From Streptomyces iakyrus (GTDB taxonomy: Bacteria > Actinomycetota > Actinomycetes > Streptomycetales > Streptomycetaceae): DNA of 64,000 nucleotides. Shown one piece after another: positions 15,854 through 25,371 of the stretch (the stretch's first letter is position 1; each line of letters opens with the position of its first letter). The notes under the pieces are model-generated. The model saw only the letters and a list, made by a program, of their open reading frames with translations. It was not told the origin of the DNA and did no database searches. The stretch is from assembly GCF_000717055.1 (NCBI RefSeq), contig NZ_JNXI01000001.1, positions 372,001 through 436,000 of the forward strand, given 5' to 3'. Made by a program: the position numbers and the translations under genes.

Positions 15854-15863
15854 GTTCAACCTG

Positions 15864-15936
15864 CTCCCCCGACTGGACTCGAACCAGTAACCTGCCGGTT
15901 AACAGCCGGCTGCTCTGCCAATTGAGCTACGGAGGA
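15864..15936 (-). tRNA. tRNA-Asn (GUU), downstream copy
   Basis: A 73-nt cloverleaf: acceptor TCCTCCG / CGGGGGA with one T-G pair, anticodon loop CTGTTAACC and T-loop GGTTCGAGTCC. Only CA of the CCA end is encoded. It is nearly identical to the copy at 15942. Confidence 0.93.
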
Positions 15937-15941
15937 CCGAG

Positions 15942-16014
15942 CTCCCCGGACTGGACTCGAACCAGTAACCTGCCGGTTAACAGCCGGCTGCTCTGCCAAT
16001 TGAGCTACCGAGGA
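15942..16014 (-). tRNA. tRNA-Asn (GUU), upstream copy
   Basis: A 73-nt cloverleaf with acceptor TCCTCGG / CCGGGGA, five bases upstream of the second tRNA-Asn. The copies share all of the anticodon, D and T arms and differ only near the acceptor stem, where both keep pairing. Confidence 0.93.
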
Positions 16015-16173
16015 AGGTCTCGTTTGCATCGAACGTACCTACCTGGGTATCCGCCAGGGGGCGCGCGTTCGCTGCGACACATACATTAGCGCAAGCAGGG
16101 GGGTGCTCCGCCAATCGGCACTCCCCGGCGCCAACGCCGCACCGGAGACCTACGCAAGGAAAGGGTGGCCGCC

Positions 16174-16479
16174 ATGCGTTACCGGCTCACGTTCGTCGCC
16201 GGAGTCGTCCTGGGTTACGTGCTGGGCACGAGGGCCGGGCGCGAGCGCTACGAGCAGCTGAAGAAGTCAGCCCGGCAGTTCGCTCAGAACCCCGCGGTCC
16301 GCAACACCGCCGAGACGGCGGCCCACCAGGGCCGTGAGTTCGCGGGCAAGGCGTACCACGTGGTGAGCGACAAGGTCGGCGACCGAGTCCCCGAGTCGGT
16401 GGCGGACCGGGTCCGTCACCTCCGCGACCGAGCCACCCACAACGGTGGCGAGGACGACTGGGGCACGACCAACACGTGA
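16174..16479 (+). CDS. Small YtxH-like membrane-anchored protein
   Basis: A 101-residue protein. The ATG at 16174 is preferred to the in-frame GTG at 16165 because AAGGAAAGG directly abuts that GTG. One N-terminal membrane segment (LTFVAGVVLGYVLGTRAG) is followed by GRERYEQLKKSARQFAQNPA and an amphipathic helical tail (AAHQGREFAGKAYHVVSDKV). This layout is that of YtxH-type stress-related proteins, whose biochemical role is unclear. It stands alone, facing away from the tRNA genes. Confidence 0.65.
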   Translation: MRYRLTFVAGVVLGYVLGTRAGRERYEQLKKSARQFAQNPAVRNTAETAAHQGREFAGKAYHVVSDKVGDRVPESVADRVRHLRDRATHNGGEDDWGTTNT

Positions 16480-16500
16480 TCCCTTGATGCCGAGGATGTC

Positions 16501-16545
16501 AGCGCCCCGAAAGGGGCGCGGGGAACGGCGCGACCAGCCACGACG
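16501..16545 (-). repeat. Dispersed Streptomyces intergenic repeat, copy 1
   Basis: On the minus strand this reads CGTCGTGGCTGGTCGCGC, then CGTTCCCCGCGCCCC, ending in a GGGGCGC/GCGCCCC hairpin. Related copies lie at 21859-21920 and 28121-28156, all between genes. Confidence 0.7.
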
Positions 16546-16626
16546 AGGCCCGCACGCGGCACCCGGCACAAGCCCCCACGGCGCCCACGGCCCAAGCCAG
16601 CGCAGCGGTACGGCAGAATTTTGGCC

Positions 16627-18075
16627 ATGGGGATAGTCGCCGGGTTGGACAGTTCACCCGATTTCACTCGTATCGTCGTCTGTGACACGGACACCGGAGC
16701 CGTGCTCAGGCAGGGATATGCACCGCATCCGGTGGAGAGCCCCGCGGGCGGCGGGCGGCCGTCGGACGTCGATCCGCAGGCCTGGCTGCTCTCCCTGGGC
16801 GAGGCCGCGGGCGGTGGGCTGCTCGAGGGTGTGCAGGCGATCGGTGTCTCCGCCCAGCAGAACGCCGTCGTGCCGCTGGACGCGCAGGGCAACACCGTGC
16901 GGCCGGCGATGGTCGGCGGTGACAAGCGGACGCAGGTCGCCGCGGCCGACCTGGTCGACGCGCTCGGCGGGCGTGAGGCCTGGGCGCAAGCCGTCGGCTG
17001 TGTGCCGCAGGCCGCGCAGCCCGTCACGAAGCTGCGCTGGATGGCCCGGACCGAGCCGGAGAACGCGCAGCGCACCGCGATCCTCCTCCAGGCGCACGAC
17101 TGGCTGGTGTGGCAGCTGCTGGGCCGGCCGGTCAGGAGGACCACCGACCGGGGCGGGGCCTCCGGCACCGGCTACTGGTCGGCGGCGACCGGCGGCTACC
17201 GGCCCGACCTCGTGGAGCTGGCGCTCGGCCACCAGGTGATGCTGCCGGAGGTGATCGGTCCGGCGGACGCGGCCGGTACGACGCCGGAGGGGCTGCTGAT
17301 CTCCGTGGGCACCGGCGAGACCATGGCGGCGGCGTTCGGTCTCGGCATCGGCCTCGGTGACGCGGTGGTGTCGCTGGGCGCGTCCGGGTCCGTGATGGCC
17401 GTGCACCCCGAGGCGCTGGTCGACGGGTCCGGGATGATCACCGCGCTCGCGGACGCGACCGGCATGCATCTGCCCGTCGTCACCACGCTGAACGCGGTAC
17501 GGACCCTGCGCGGGGCCGCCGAGCTGCTCGGGCTGCCCGATCTGGAGAGCCTGTCCGATCTGGCGATGAAGTCGACGCCCGGGTCGCACGGTCTGGTGCT
17601 GCTGCCCTATCTGGAGGGCGAGCGGACGCCGAACCTGCCGCACACCGCCGGGACCCTGGCCGGGCTGCGGCGCGAGTCGATGAAGGCGGAGCACCTGGCG
17701 CGGGCGGCGTTCGAGGGGATGCTGTGCGGGCTCGCGGACGCGCTGGACGTGCTGCGCGGCCGGGGCGTGGACGTGCGGCGTGTGTTCCTGCTCGGGCAGG
17801 CCGCCGAACTGCCCGCCGTGCAGGCGGCGGCACCCATGCTGTTCGGGACGCAGGTCGTGGTGCCGCAGCCGGCGGACTACGCGGCAATCGGCGCCGCCCG
17901 TCAGGCGGCCTGGGCGCTGGGTGCCTCGCAGGGCACGCTCGACGTGCGGAACCCGCCGGTCTGGCAGGGCGCGGTCGCACAGGTCCTGGAGCCCGGGGAC
18001 GAACTGGCCGTGGGGCAGGCGGTGCGCCAGCAGTTCGTGGCGGTGCGGGAGCAGACGCATCCCGGAGCCCTCTGA
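16627..18075 (+). CDS. xylB: FGGY-family carbohydrate kinase (xylulokinase-like)
   Basis: A 482-residue sugar kinase of the actin-like ATPase superfamily. The N-terminal domain shows GIVAGLDSSPDFTRIVVCDT and a substrate region IGVSAQQNAVVPLDAQGN. The C-terminal domain carries VSLGASGSVMAVHPEAL, LLPYLEGERTPNLPHTAGTL and QPADYAAIGAARQAAWALG, as in xylulokinases (ATP + D-xylulose to D-xylulose 5-phosphate). The substrate is not proven, and no xylose isomerase gene is nearby. The start is the ATG at 16627. It has no ribosome site, but a CAGAAT -10-like box lies 7 bp upstream, so the mRNA may be leaderless. Confidence 0.82.
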   Translation: MGIVAGLDSSPDFTRIVVCDTDTGAVLRQGYAPHPVESPAGGGRPSDVDPQAWLLSLGEAAGGGLLEGVQAIGVSAQQNAVVPLDAQGNTVRPAMVGGDKRTQVAAADLVDALGGREAWAQAVGCVPQAAQPVTKLRWMARTEPENAQRTAILLQAHDWLVWQLLGRPVRRTTDRGGASGTGYWSAATGGYRPDLVELALGHQVMLPEVIGPADAAGTTPEGLLISVGTGETMAAAFGLGIGLGDAVVSLGASGSVMAVHPEALVDGSGMITALADATGMHLPVVTTLNAVRTLRGAAELLGLPDLESLSDLAMKSTPGSHGLVLLPYLEGERTPNLPHTAGTLAGLRRESMKAEHLARAAFEGMLCGLADALDVLRGRGVDVRRVFLLGQAAELPAVQAAAPMLFGTQVVVPQPADYAAIGAARQAAWALGASQGTLDVRNPPVWQGAVAQVLEPGDELAVGQAVRQQFVAVREQTHPGAL

Positions 18076-18185
18076 CCTGTTGACCGCCCGTTGGGTTAAT
18101 TCGGTTGAGGTAACACCGGTGGAGTGTTCGACGATAGGGGCCAGGGGCAACCAACCGCTCCGTCGCCCACTCCGAGAGAAGCAGC

Positions 18186-19919
18186 GTGCTCATACGACTC
18201 CTGCGGACCTACCTCAGGCCCTACAAGAGACCCATCACCCTGCTGGTGCTGCTGCAGTTCCTGCAGACCTGCGCCACGCTCTACCTGCCCACGCTCAACG
18301 CCGACATCATCGACCGGGGTGTCGTGAACGGCGACACCGGCTACATCCTGGGCTACGGCGGTCTGATGATCGGCATCTCGCTGGTCCAGGTCGTGTGCAA
18401 CATCGGCGCCGTGTACTACGGCGCCCGTACGGCGTCGGCGGTCGGGCGGGACGTGCGCGGTGCCGTCTTCGACCGGGTGCAGTCGTTCTCCGCGCGTGAG
18501 GTGGGCCACTTCGGGGCGCCGTCGCTGATCACCCGGACGACGAACGACGTCCAGCAGGTGCAGATGCTGACGCTGATGACGTTCACGCTGCTGGTGTCGG
18601 CGCCGATCATGTGCGTGGGCGGCATCGTGCTGGCGCTCGGTCTGGACGTGCCGCTGTCCGGGGTGCTGGTGGCGGTCGTGCCGGTGCTGGGCATCTGCGT
18701 GACGCTGATCGTGCGGCGGCTGCGGCCGCTGTTCCGGGCGATGCAGGAGCGGCTGGACTCCGTGAACCGGGTGCTGCGCGAGCAGATCACCGGCAACCGG
18801 GTGATCCGCGCCTTCGTCCGCGACGAGTACGAGCAGCAGCGCTTCCGCAAGGCCAACACCGACCTCACCGACTTCGCGCTGGGCACCGGCAACCTGCTCG
18901 CGCTGATGTTCCCGATCGTCATGACGGTGGTGAACCTGTCGTCGATCGCCGTGGTGTGGTTCGGCGCGCACCGGATCGACAGCGGCGGGATGCAGATCGG
19001 CGACCTGACCGCGTTCCTGGCCTATCTGATGCAGATCGTCATGTCCGTGATGATGGCCACCTTCATCTTCATGATGGTGCCGCGCGCGGAGGTGTGTGCC
19101 GAGCGCATCCAGGAGGTGCTGGACACCTCGTCGAGTGTCGCGCCGCCGTCGGCGCCGGTGCGGGAGCTGCGGCGGCACGGGCATCTGGAGATCCGCGGGG
19201 CGGGCTTCCGCTATCCGGGTGCCGAGGAGCCGGTGCTGCGGGCCGTCGACCTGGTGGCCCGGCCTGGCGAGACGACGGCCGTCATCGGCTCGACCGGCAG
19301 CGGCAAGTCCACGCTGCTCGGGCTGGTGCCGCGGCTGTTCGACGCGACCGACGGGCAGGTGCTCGTCGACGGTGTCGAAGTCGCGGAGATCGAGCCCAAG
19401 CTGCTCGCCAGGACCGTCGGGCTGGTGCCGCAGAAGCCGTACCTGTTCGCGGGGACCGTGGCGACCAACCTGCGCTACGGCAATCCGGACGCCACCGACG
19501 AGGAGCTGTGGCACGCGCTGGGGGTGGCGCAGGCCAAGGACTTCGTGGAGCGGCTGGAGGGTGGTCTCGACTCCCCGATCTCCCAAGGCGGGACGAACGT
19601 CTCCGGCGGGCAGCGGCAGCGGCTCGCGATCGCTCGGACGCTGGTGCAGCGGCCCGAGATCTACCTCTTCGACGACTCCTTCTCCGCGCTCGACTACGCC
19701 ACGGACGCCACCCTGCGGGCCGCGCTCACGCGGGAGACCGCCGAGGCGACCGTGGTGATCGTCGCCCAGCGGGTGGCGACCATCCGGGACGCCGACCGGA
19801 TCATCGTGCTCGACGAGGGCAGGGTCGTCGGCACCGGGCGGCACCACGAGCTGATGGCGGACAACGAGACCTACCGGGAGATCGTGCTCTCCCAGCTCAC
19901 GGAAGCGGAGGCTGCCTGA
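18186..19919 (+). CDS. ABC exporter half (degenerate nucleotide site)
   Basis: A 577-residue fused permease/ATPase starting at a GTG. Six membrane segments (for example LVLLQFLQTCATLYLPTL and LMTFTLLVSAPIMCVGGIVL) precede the nucleotide-binding domain. Walker A is GSTGSGKST near 370 and the signature is NVSGGQRQR near 472. Walker B is YLFDDS, with Asp where the catalytic Glu should be, and the switch His is Gln (VIVAQRVATI). Such changes mark the non-hydrolysing half of heterodimeric exporters of the TmrAB/BmrCD type. The next gene, overlapping by 1 bp (TGATG), encodes the catalytic partner. The substrate is unknown. Confidence 0.88.
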   Translation: MLIRLLRTYLRPYKRPITLLVLLQFLQTCATLYLPTLNADIIDRGVVNGDTGYILGYGGLMIGISLVQVVCNIGAVYYGARTASAVGRDVRGAVFDRVQSFSAREVGHFGAPSLITRTTNDVQQVQMLTLMTFTLLVSAPIMCVGGIVLALGLDVPLSGVLVAVVPVLGICVTLIVRRLRPLFRAMQERLDSVNRVLREQITGNRVIRAFVRDEYEQQRFRKANTDLTDFALGTGNLLALMFPIVMTVVNLSSIAVVWFGAHRIDSGGMQIGDLTAFLAYLMQIVMSVMMATFIFMMVPRAEVCAERIQEVLDTSSSVAPPSAPVRELRRHGHLEIRGAGFRYPGAEEPVLRAVDLVARPGETTAVIGSTGSGKSTLLGLVPRLFDATDGQVLVDGVEVAEIEPKLLARTVGLVPQKPYLFAGTVATNLRYGNPDATDEELWHALGVAQAKDFVERLEGGLDSPISQGGTNVSGGQRQRLAIARTLVQRPEIYLFDDSFSALDYATDATLRAALTRETAEATVVIVAQRVATIRDADRIIVLDEGRVVGTGRHHELMADNETYREIVLSQLTEAEAA

Positions 19920-21847
19920 TGGCGGGGCCCATGGGGCGGATGATGGCCGGGGGCGGCCCCGACCAGCGCTCGCTGGACTTCAAGGGATCCGGCAAACGGC
20001 TCGTCGCGCAGTTCCGGCCGGAGCGGGCGACCATCTACGTGCTGCTGCTGTGCGTGGTGCTCAGTGTCGGCCTCAACGTCGTCGGGCCGAAGATCCTCGG
20101 CAAGGCGACCGACCTGGTCTTCGCGGGCATCGTCGGGCGGGGCATGCCGGAGGGGGCGAGCAAGGAGCAGGTCCTCGACTCCATGCGGCAGCGCGGGGAC
20201 GGTGGCGTCGCCGACATGCTGCGCAGCACCGACTTCACGCCCGGCGAGGGCATCGACTTCACGGCCGTCGGGCATGTGCTGCTGCTCGCGCTGGGCGTGT
20301 TCACGGTGGCCGGGCTGCTGATGGCGGTGGCGACGCGGCTGGTGAACCGGGCCGTGAACCGGACCATGTTCCGGATGCGCGAGGACGTCCAGACGAAGCT
20401 GTCGCGGCTGCCGCTGTCGTACTTCGACAAGAGCCGGCGTGGTGAGGTGCTGTCCCGGGCGACGAACGACATCGACAACATCGGGCAGACGCTCCAGCAG
20501 TCGATGGGGCAGCTCATCAACTCGGTGCTGACCATCATCGGCGTCCTCGCGATGATGTTCTACGTCTCGTGGATCCTCGCGCTGGTCGCGCTGGTGACCG
20601 TGCCGCTTTCGTTCGTCGTGGCCACGTGGGTGGGCAAGCGGTCGCAGCCGCACTTCGTGCAGCAGTGGCGCTCGACGGGGCAGTTGAACGCGCACATCGA
20701 GGAGATGTACACCGGGCACGCCCTGGTGAAGGTGTTCGGGCGGCAGGAGGAGTCGGCGAAGCAGTTCGCCGAGCAGAACGACGCGCTGTACGAGGCGGGG
20801 TTCAGGGCACAGTTCAACAGCGGGGTCATGCAGCCGCTGATGATGTTCGTGTCGAACCTCAACTACGTGCTGGTGGCGGTGGTGGGCGGGCTGCGGGTCG
20901 CCTCGGGCTCGCTGTCGATCGGTGACGTGCAGGCCTTCATCCAGTACTCACGGCAGTTCTCGATGCCCCTGACGCAGGTCGCCTCCATGGCGAACCTGGT
21001 GCAGTCGGGTGTCGCCTCCGCGGAGCGGGTCTTCGAGCTGCTCGATGCGGAGGAGCAGGGCGCCGACCCGGTTCCGGGGGTGCGGCCGGAGGAGCTGCGC
21101 GGGCAGGTGGCGCTGGAGCACGTGTCGTTCCGCTACGACCCCGACAAGCCGCTCATCGAGGACCTGTCACTGAAGGTCGAGCCCGGGCAGACGGTGGCCA
21201 TCGTCGGTCCGACGGGCGCCGGCAAGACGACGCTGGTGAATCTGCTGATGCGGTTCTACGACGTCACCAGCGGGCGCATCACCCTCGACGGGGTCGACAT
21301 CGCGCGGATGTCGAGGGACGAACTGCGCGCCGGGATCGGCATGGTGCTCCAGGACGCCTGGTTGTTCGGCGGCACGATCGCGGAGAACATCGCGTACGGC
21401 GCGTCCCGGAAGGTGACCCGGGGCGAGATCGAGGAGGCGGCCCGGGCGGCGCACGCTGACCGGTTCGTCCGGACGCTGCCGGACGGGTACGACACGGTGA
21501 TCGACGACGAGGGGGCGGGGGTCAGCGCCGGTGAGAAGCAGCTGATCACCATCGCCCGGGCGTTCCTGTCCGACCCGGTGATCCTGGTGCTGGACGAGGC
21601 GACGAGCTCGGTCGACACGCGGACGGAGGTGCTCATCCAGAAGGCCATGGCGAAACTCGCCCACGGCCGCACGTCGTTCGTCATCGCCCACCGGTTGTCG
21701 ACGATCCGGGACGCGGACGCGATCCTGGTGATGGAGAACGGGTCGATCGTGGAGCAGGGTGCGCACGAGGAGCTGCTCGCGGCGGGCGGTGCGTATGCGC
21801 GGCTGTATCAGGCGCAGTTCGCGCAGGCGGTGGCCGAGGTGGACTGA
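19919..21847 (+). CDS. ABC exporter half (catalytic)
   Basis: A 642-residue permease/ATPase; the ATG at 19919 overlaps the previous stop. An N-terminal Gly/Met-rich tail and an extra loop of about 60 residues (GASKEQVLDSMRQRGDGGVA) between the first two membrane segments distinguish it from its partner. The ATPase has Walker A GPTGAGKTT, a variant signature GVSAGEKQL, Walker B ILVLDEATSSVD with catalytic Glu, and the switch His in FVIAHRLSTI. It supplies the consensus catalytic residues of the heterodimer. A repeat/terminator-like hairpin lies right after the stop. Confidence 0.9.
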   Translation: MAGPMGRMMAGGGPDQRSLDFKGSGKRLVAQFRPERATIYVLLLCVVLSVGLNVVGPKILGKATDLVFAGIVGRGMPEGASKEQVLDSMRQRGDGGVADMLRSTDFTPGEGIDFTAVGHVLLLALGVFTVAGLLMAVATRLVNRAVNRTMFRMREDVQTKLSRLPLSYFDKSRRGEVLSRATNDIDNIGQTLQQSMGQLINSVLTIIGVLAMMFYVSWILALVALVTVPLSFVVATWVGKRSQPHFVQQWRSTGQLNAHIEEMYTGHALVKVFGRQEESAKQFAEQNDALYEAGFRAQFNSGVMQPLMMFVSNLNYVLVAVVGGLRVASGSLSIGDVQAFIQYSRQFSMPLTQVASMANLVQSGVASAERVFELLDAEEQGADPVPGVRPEELRGQVALEHVSFRYDPDKPLIEDLSLKVEPGQTVAIVGPTGAGKTTLVNLLMRFYDVTSGRITLDGVDIARMSRDELRAGIGMVLQDAWLFGGTIAENIAYGASRKVTRGEIEEAARAAHADRFVRTLPDGYDTVIDDEGAGVSAGEKQLITIARAFLSDPVILVLDEATSSVDTRTEVLIQKAMAKLAHGRTSFVIAHRLSTIRDADAILVMENGSIVEQGAHEELLAAGGAYARLYQAQFAQAVAEVD

Positions 21848-21858
21848 AGCGGCGGGCC

Positions 21859-21920
21859 CGTCGTGGCTGGTCGCGCAGTTCCCCGCGCCCCTTCACGGGC
21901 GCGGGGAACTGCGCGAGCGA
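21859..21920. terminator. Dispersed repeat, copy 2, acting as a terminator-like hairpin
   Basis: GCGCAGTTCCCCGCGCCC is followed by a short loop and its inverted copy GGGCGCGGGGAACTGCGC, giving an 18-bp stem. It lies between the convergent ABC exporter and hrdA genes and could terminate both. The left arm is the same dispersed repeat seen at 16501 and 28121. Confidence 0.75.
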
Positions 21921-21944
21921 CCCCCACCGGACCCGCACACGGCA

Positions 21945-23267
21945 TCAGTCCAGATAGCCCCTCAGCTGGTCCGCAAAAGCGTGATCCCGCAGCTTGTTGA
22001 GGGTCTTGGACTCGATCTGCCGAATCCGCTCCCGCGTCACACCGAAGATGCGGCCGATCTCCTCCAGCGTGCGCGGGCGGCCGTCCGCGAGGCCGTAACG
22101 GAGCTGGACCACTTTCCGCTCCCGCTCCCCCAGCGTCGACAGGACCGCCTCCAGGTGCTCCCTGAGCAGCAGGAACGCCGCCGACTCCACCGGAGAGGCC
22201 GCGTCGCCGTCCTCGATGAGGTCACCGAGGGCGACGTCGTCCTCCTCGCCCACGGGCGCGTGCAGCGACACCGGCTCCTGGGCGAGGCGCAGGACCTCGC
22301 TGACCCGCTCCGGCGCGAGGTCCAGGTGGGCCGCGACCTCCTCTGGCGTCGGCTCGTACCCACGCTCCTGCAACATCCGCCGCTGCACCCGTACGACCCG
22401 GTTGATGAGCTCCACGACGTGGACCGGGACCCGTATCGTGCGGGCCTGGTCGGCCAGGGCGCGGGACATTGCCTGGCGGATCCACCACGTGGCGTACGTG
22501 GAGAACTTGTAGCCGCGGGCGTAGTCGAACTTCTCGACGGCCCTGATGAGGCCGAGGTTGCCCTCCTGGACGAGGTCGAGCATGGTCAGGCCGCGGCCGA
22601 CGTAGCGCTTGGCGACCGAGACGACCAGGCGCAGGTTCGCCTCGATCAGGCGGCGCTTGGCCATGCGGCCCATGACGACGAGCCGGTCCAGGTCGAGGGC
22701 GAGCTGGCTGTCCAGGTCGGGGGTGAGCCGCAGCTTCTCCTCGGCGAACAGGCCGGCCTCGACCCGGCGGGCGAGTTCGACCTCCTCGGCGGCCGTCAGC
22801 AGGGGGATGCGGCCGATCTCCCGCAGGTACTGGCGGAACAGGTCCGAGGAGGGGCTGCCGGTCTCGGTACGCGCCGGGGTCGGTGGGACGACCTCGGGGG
22901 GCTCGGCGGCCTCGACGGCGTCGGCGGGCGGCTCCTCCGGCTCCGGTTCCGCCTCGGGGTGGTGCACGGCGCGGCTCTGCGCCGGGACCGCGGACAGGGC
23001 GTCGGCCTCCGCGTCCGGCGCGGTCCCGTCGGCGCCGGGGGCGGCACCGGCGTCGGTCTGGGTGAGGGTCCGGGTCTGCACGGGGGCGACCTCCAGGATG
23101 ATCGCTGCCGGCGGGTACGGCAGCGGTACTTCGGGGGCGGAGTCGGCCTCGCCGCTTTCCGTCCCGTACGCGATGAGCGGAACCGCGGGGGTCTGGGACC
23201 CGTCGGTGACGGATCGGCCGCGCTCCGAGGACTCAGGCACCGGAACCCAGTGTGGGGTAAGACACAT
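21945..23267 (-). CDS. hrdA: RNA polymerase sigma-70 family factor HrdA
   Basis: A 440-residue group 1/2 sigma factor. The N-terminal 160 residues are a disordered Pro/Glu-rich extension, as in Streptomyces Hrd proteins. Region 1.2 is [17 protein letters not shown]. Region 2 reads [20 protein letters not shown], then [20 protein letters not shown]. Region 4 ends in [20 protein letters not shown]. It binds core RNA polymerase and recognises -10 and -35 elements. The hrdA name rests on the adjacent dnaG gene, as in S. coelicolor; hrdC or hrdD would be the alternatives. The ATG at 23267 has only a weak ribosome site. Confidence 0.85.
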   Translation of the reverse strand: MCLTPHWVPVPESSERGRSVTDGSQTPAVPLIAYGTESGEADSAPEVPLPYPPAAIILEVAPVQTRTLTQTDAGAAPGADGTAPDAEADALSAVPAQSRAVHHPEAEPEPEEPPADAVEAAEPPEVVPPTPARTETGSPSSDLFRQYLREIGRIPLLTAAEEVELARRVEAGLFAEEKLRLTPDLDSQLALDLDRLVVMGRMAKRRLIEANLRLVVSVAKRYVGRGLTMLDLVQEGNLGLIRAVEKFDYARGYKFSTYATWWIRQAMSRALADQARTIRVPVHVVELINRVVRVQRRMLQERGYEPTPEEVAAHLDLAPERVSEVLRLAQEPVSLHAPVGEEDDVALGDLIEDGDAASPVESAAFLLLREHLEAVLSTLGERERKVVQLRYGLADGRPRTLEEIGRIFGVTRERIRQIESKTLNKLRDHAFADQLRGYLD

Positions 23268-23326
23268 CGTCGCCACGAGGGGCGTGCGATGACTTTTTGC
23301 TTCCGGTCCGTGACCGCGCGGTGACC

Positions 23327-25246
23327 TCAGAGCGCGGCGGCGCCGTGTTCCCTGAGGGTCTGGTCGTACTGCTGGAGGACCCACAGTTCGTTCTGTACGG
23401 CGGCGAGCTCCGCCGGGTCGCCGTGGGCGCCGAGGCGGGTGAGCCGGCCCGTGATGTCGCGGATACGGCGCTCGACGGCCCGGCGGCGGACCGTCACGAG
23501 CTGGGCGCCCGCATACACCTCGTCGACGCCCTTCACACCCTTGTGCAGCATGATCGCCTCGACGGCCAGCTCCGTGACCATCGCGCGGACCGCGTCGTCC
23601 GGGGCGGCCTCGCGGACCCTGACGAGGTAGTCCTGGGGGTCGGCGACGCCCGGTTCGGCGCCGCCCGCGTCGAGGATGGCCTGGCGGACGGCGGCGTAGG
23701 GCGGGGCGGTGAATTCGTCCACGCCGTACGCGTCGAAGGCCGGGGAGACCAACTCGGGGCGCTGGAGGGCGAGTTTGAGCAGTTCCCGTTCGGTGGCGAA
23801 GACCGGGTTGCGGAGGTTGAGGGCCGGGCCGCGGGGGGTGGCCGGCTGGGGCGGGCCGGCGTACCGCCCGCTCTGGTGCTGCCGCTCCGGGGCGGGGCCC
23901 TTGCCGCCGCGGTCGCGGGCCCAGCGGGCCAGCTGGGCCACGCGCTTGACCACGAACTGGGTGTCGAGGATGCCGAGCATCCCGGCGAGCTGGACGGCGA
24001 CCTCGTGCTGGGCGCCGCTGTTCTTGATGCGGGCGACGATCGGGGCGGCTTCGTCCAGCGCGGAGGCGCGGCCCGCCGGGGTGTCGAGGTCGTAGCGGCT
24101 CACGATCTGGCGCAGCGCGAACTCGAAGAGCGGGGTGCGGGGTTCGACGAGGTCGGCGACGGCCTCGTCGCCCTTGGCCAGGCGCAGGTCGCAGGGGTCC
24201 ATGCCGTCGGGGGCGATGGCGATGTACGTCTCGGCGGCGAACTTCTGGTCGTCCTCGAAGGCGCGCAGGGCCGCCTTCTGGCCGGCGGCGTCGCCGTCGA
24301 AGGTGAAGATGACGCGGGCCGAGCCGTTGTCCATGAGCAGGCGGCGGAGGATCTTGATGTGGTCGCCGCCGAAGGCGGTGCCGCAGGTGGCGATGGCGGT
24401 CGTCACACCGGCGAGGTGGCAGGCCATGACGTCCGTGTAGCCCTCGACCACGACCGCGCGGCTGGACTTCGCGATGTCCTTCTTCGCCAGGTCGATGCCG
24501 TAGAGGACCTGGGACTTCTTGTAGATCGCCGTGTCGGGCGTGTTCAGGTACTTGGGGCCGTTGTCCGCTTCGTAGAGCTTGCGGGCGCCGAAGCCGACGA
24601 CGTCGCCGCCGATGTCGCGGATGGGCCACATCAGGCGTCCGCGGAAGCGGTCGATGGGGCCGCGGCGGCCCTCCTGGGAGAGGCCGGAGAGGATCAGTTC
24701 CTTGTCGGTGAAGCCCTTGCCGCGCAGGAAGCGCGTGAGGTGGTCCCAGCCCTGGGGGCTGTAGCCGACGGAGAAGTGCTGGGCGGCGGCCTGGTCGAAG
24801 CCGCGCTCGGCGAGGAACTGGCGGCCGGTGTCGGCCTCCGGGCTGGTCGCGAGCTGCTCCGCGTACCAGTCGGCGGCGATCTTGTGGGCCTCGACCAGGC
24901 GGATCCGCTCACCGCGCTGGTGGGAGGGGTTGTAGCCGCCCTCCTCGTAGCGCAGGGTGATGCCCGCCTGGCCGGCCAGGCGCTCGACCGCCTCCGAGAA
25001 GGTGAGGTGGTCGATCTTCATCACGAACGTGATGGTGTCGCCGCCCTCCTGGCAGCCGAAGCAGTGGAAGAACCCCTTGCTCGGGCTGACCTGGAAGGAG
25101 GGCGACTTCTCGTCGTGGAACGGGCAGAGTCCCTTCAGGTTGCCGCCGCCCGCGTTGCGCAGCTGGAGGTACTCGGACACCACGGCGTCGATCGGGACCG
25201 CGTCCCGTACCGCCTTCACGTCCTCGTCGTTGATCCGTCCAGCCAC
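23327..25246 (-). CDS. dnaG: DNA primase DnaG
   Basis: A 639-residue primase that makes RNA primers at the replication fork. The CHC2 zinc finger is at 41-65 ([11 protein letters not shown] ... [11 protein letters not shown]). The RNA-polymerase domain includes [20 protein letters not shown]. The TOPRIM part has the catalytic Glu in [16 protein letters not shown] and the metal-binding [12 protein letters not shown]. The C-terminal helicase-binding domain follows an [19 protein letters not shown] linker. All key residues are present and the length is normal. It lies 59 bp upstream of hrdA on the same strand, so a macromolecular-synthesis-type operon is possible. Confidence 0.97.
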   Translation of the reverse strand: MAGRINDEDVKAVRDAVPIDAVVSEYLQLRNAGGGNLKGLCPFHDEKSPSFQVSPSKGFFHCFGCQEGGDTITFVMKIDHLTFSEAVERLAGQAGITLRYEEGGYNPSHQRGERIRLVEAHKIAADWYAEQLATSPEADTGRQFLAERGFDQAAAQHFSVGYSPQGWDHLTRFLRGKGFTDKELILSGLSQEGRRGPIDRFRGRLMWPIRDIGGDVVGFGARKLYEADNGPKYLNTPDTAIYKKSQVLYGIDLAKKDIAKSSRAVVVEGYTDVMACHLAGVTTAIATCGTAFGGDHIKILRRLLMDNGSARVIFTFDGDAAGQKAALRAFEDDQKFAAETYIAIAPDGMDPCDLRLAKGDEAVADLVEPRTPLFEFALRQIVSRYDLDTPAGRASALDEAAPIVARIKNSGAQHEVAVQLAGMLGILDTQFVVKRVAQLARWARDRGGKGPAPERQHQSGRYAGPPQPATPRGPALNLRNPVFATERELLKLALQRPELVSPAFDAYGVDEFTAPPYAAVRQAILDAGGAEPGVADPQDYLVRVREAAPDDAVRAMVTELAVEAIMLHKGVKGVDEVYAGAQLVTVRRRAVERRIRDITGRLTRLGAHGDPAELAAVQNELWVLQQYDQTLREHGAAAL

Positions 25247-25371
25247 GAGGTGAGTCTACGGGGCCGAACCGACACTCCTGAGGCCAGACGGCTTTCCGGC
25301 CGGGGGTCCGGGGGTGGCCCCCCGGGAATTGCAGCACGGCGGCGGACCGACACCCCCGACAGCCCCGGCGG

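Noticed and set aside
15635..15859. 74-codon minus-strand frame ending in AVAQPVRAADS
   Set aside because: This is translation through the CAU tRNA gene, a well-known artefact.
21945..24629. 894-codon frame continuing upstream of hrdA into dnaG
   Set aside because: The upstream part is Arg/Pro-rich shadow sequence of dnaG. The sigma factor is complete from the ATG at 23267.
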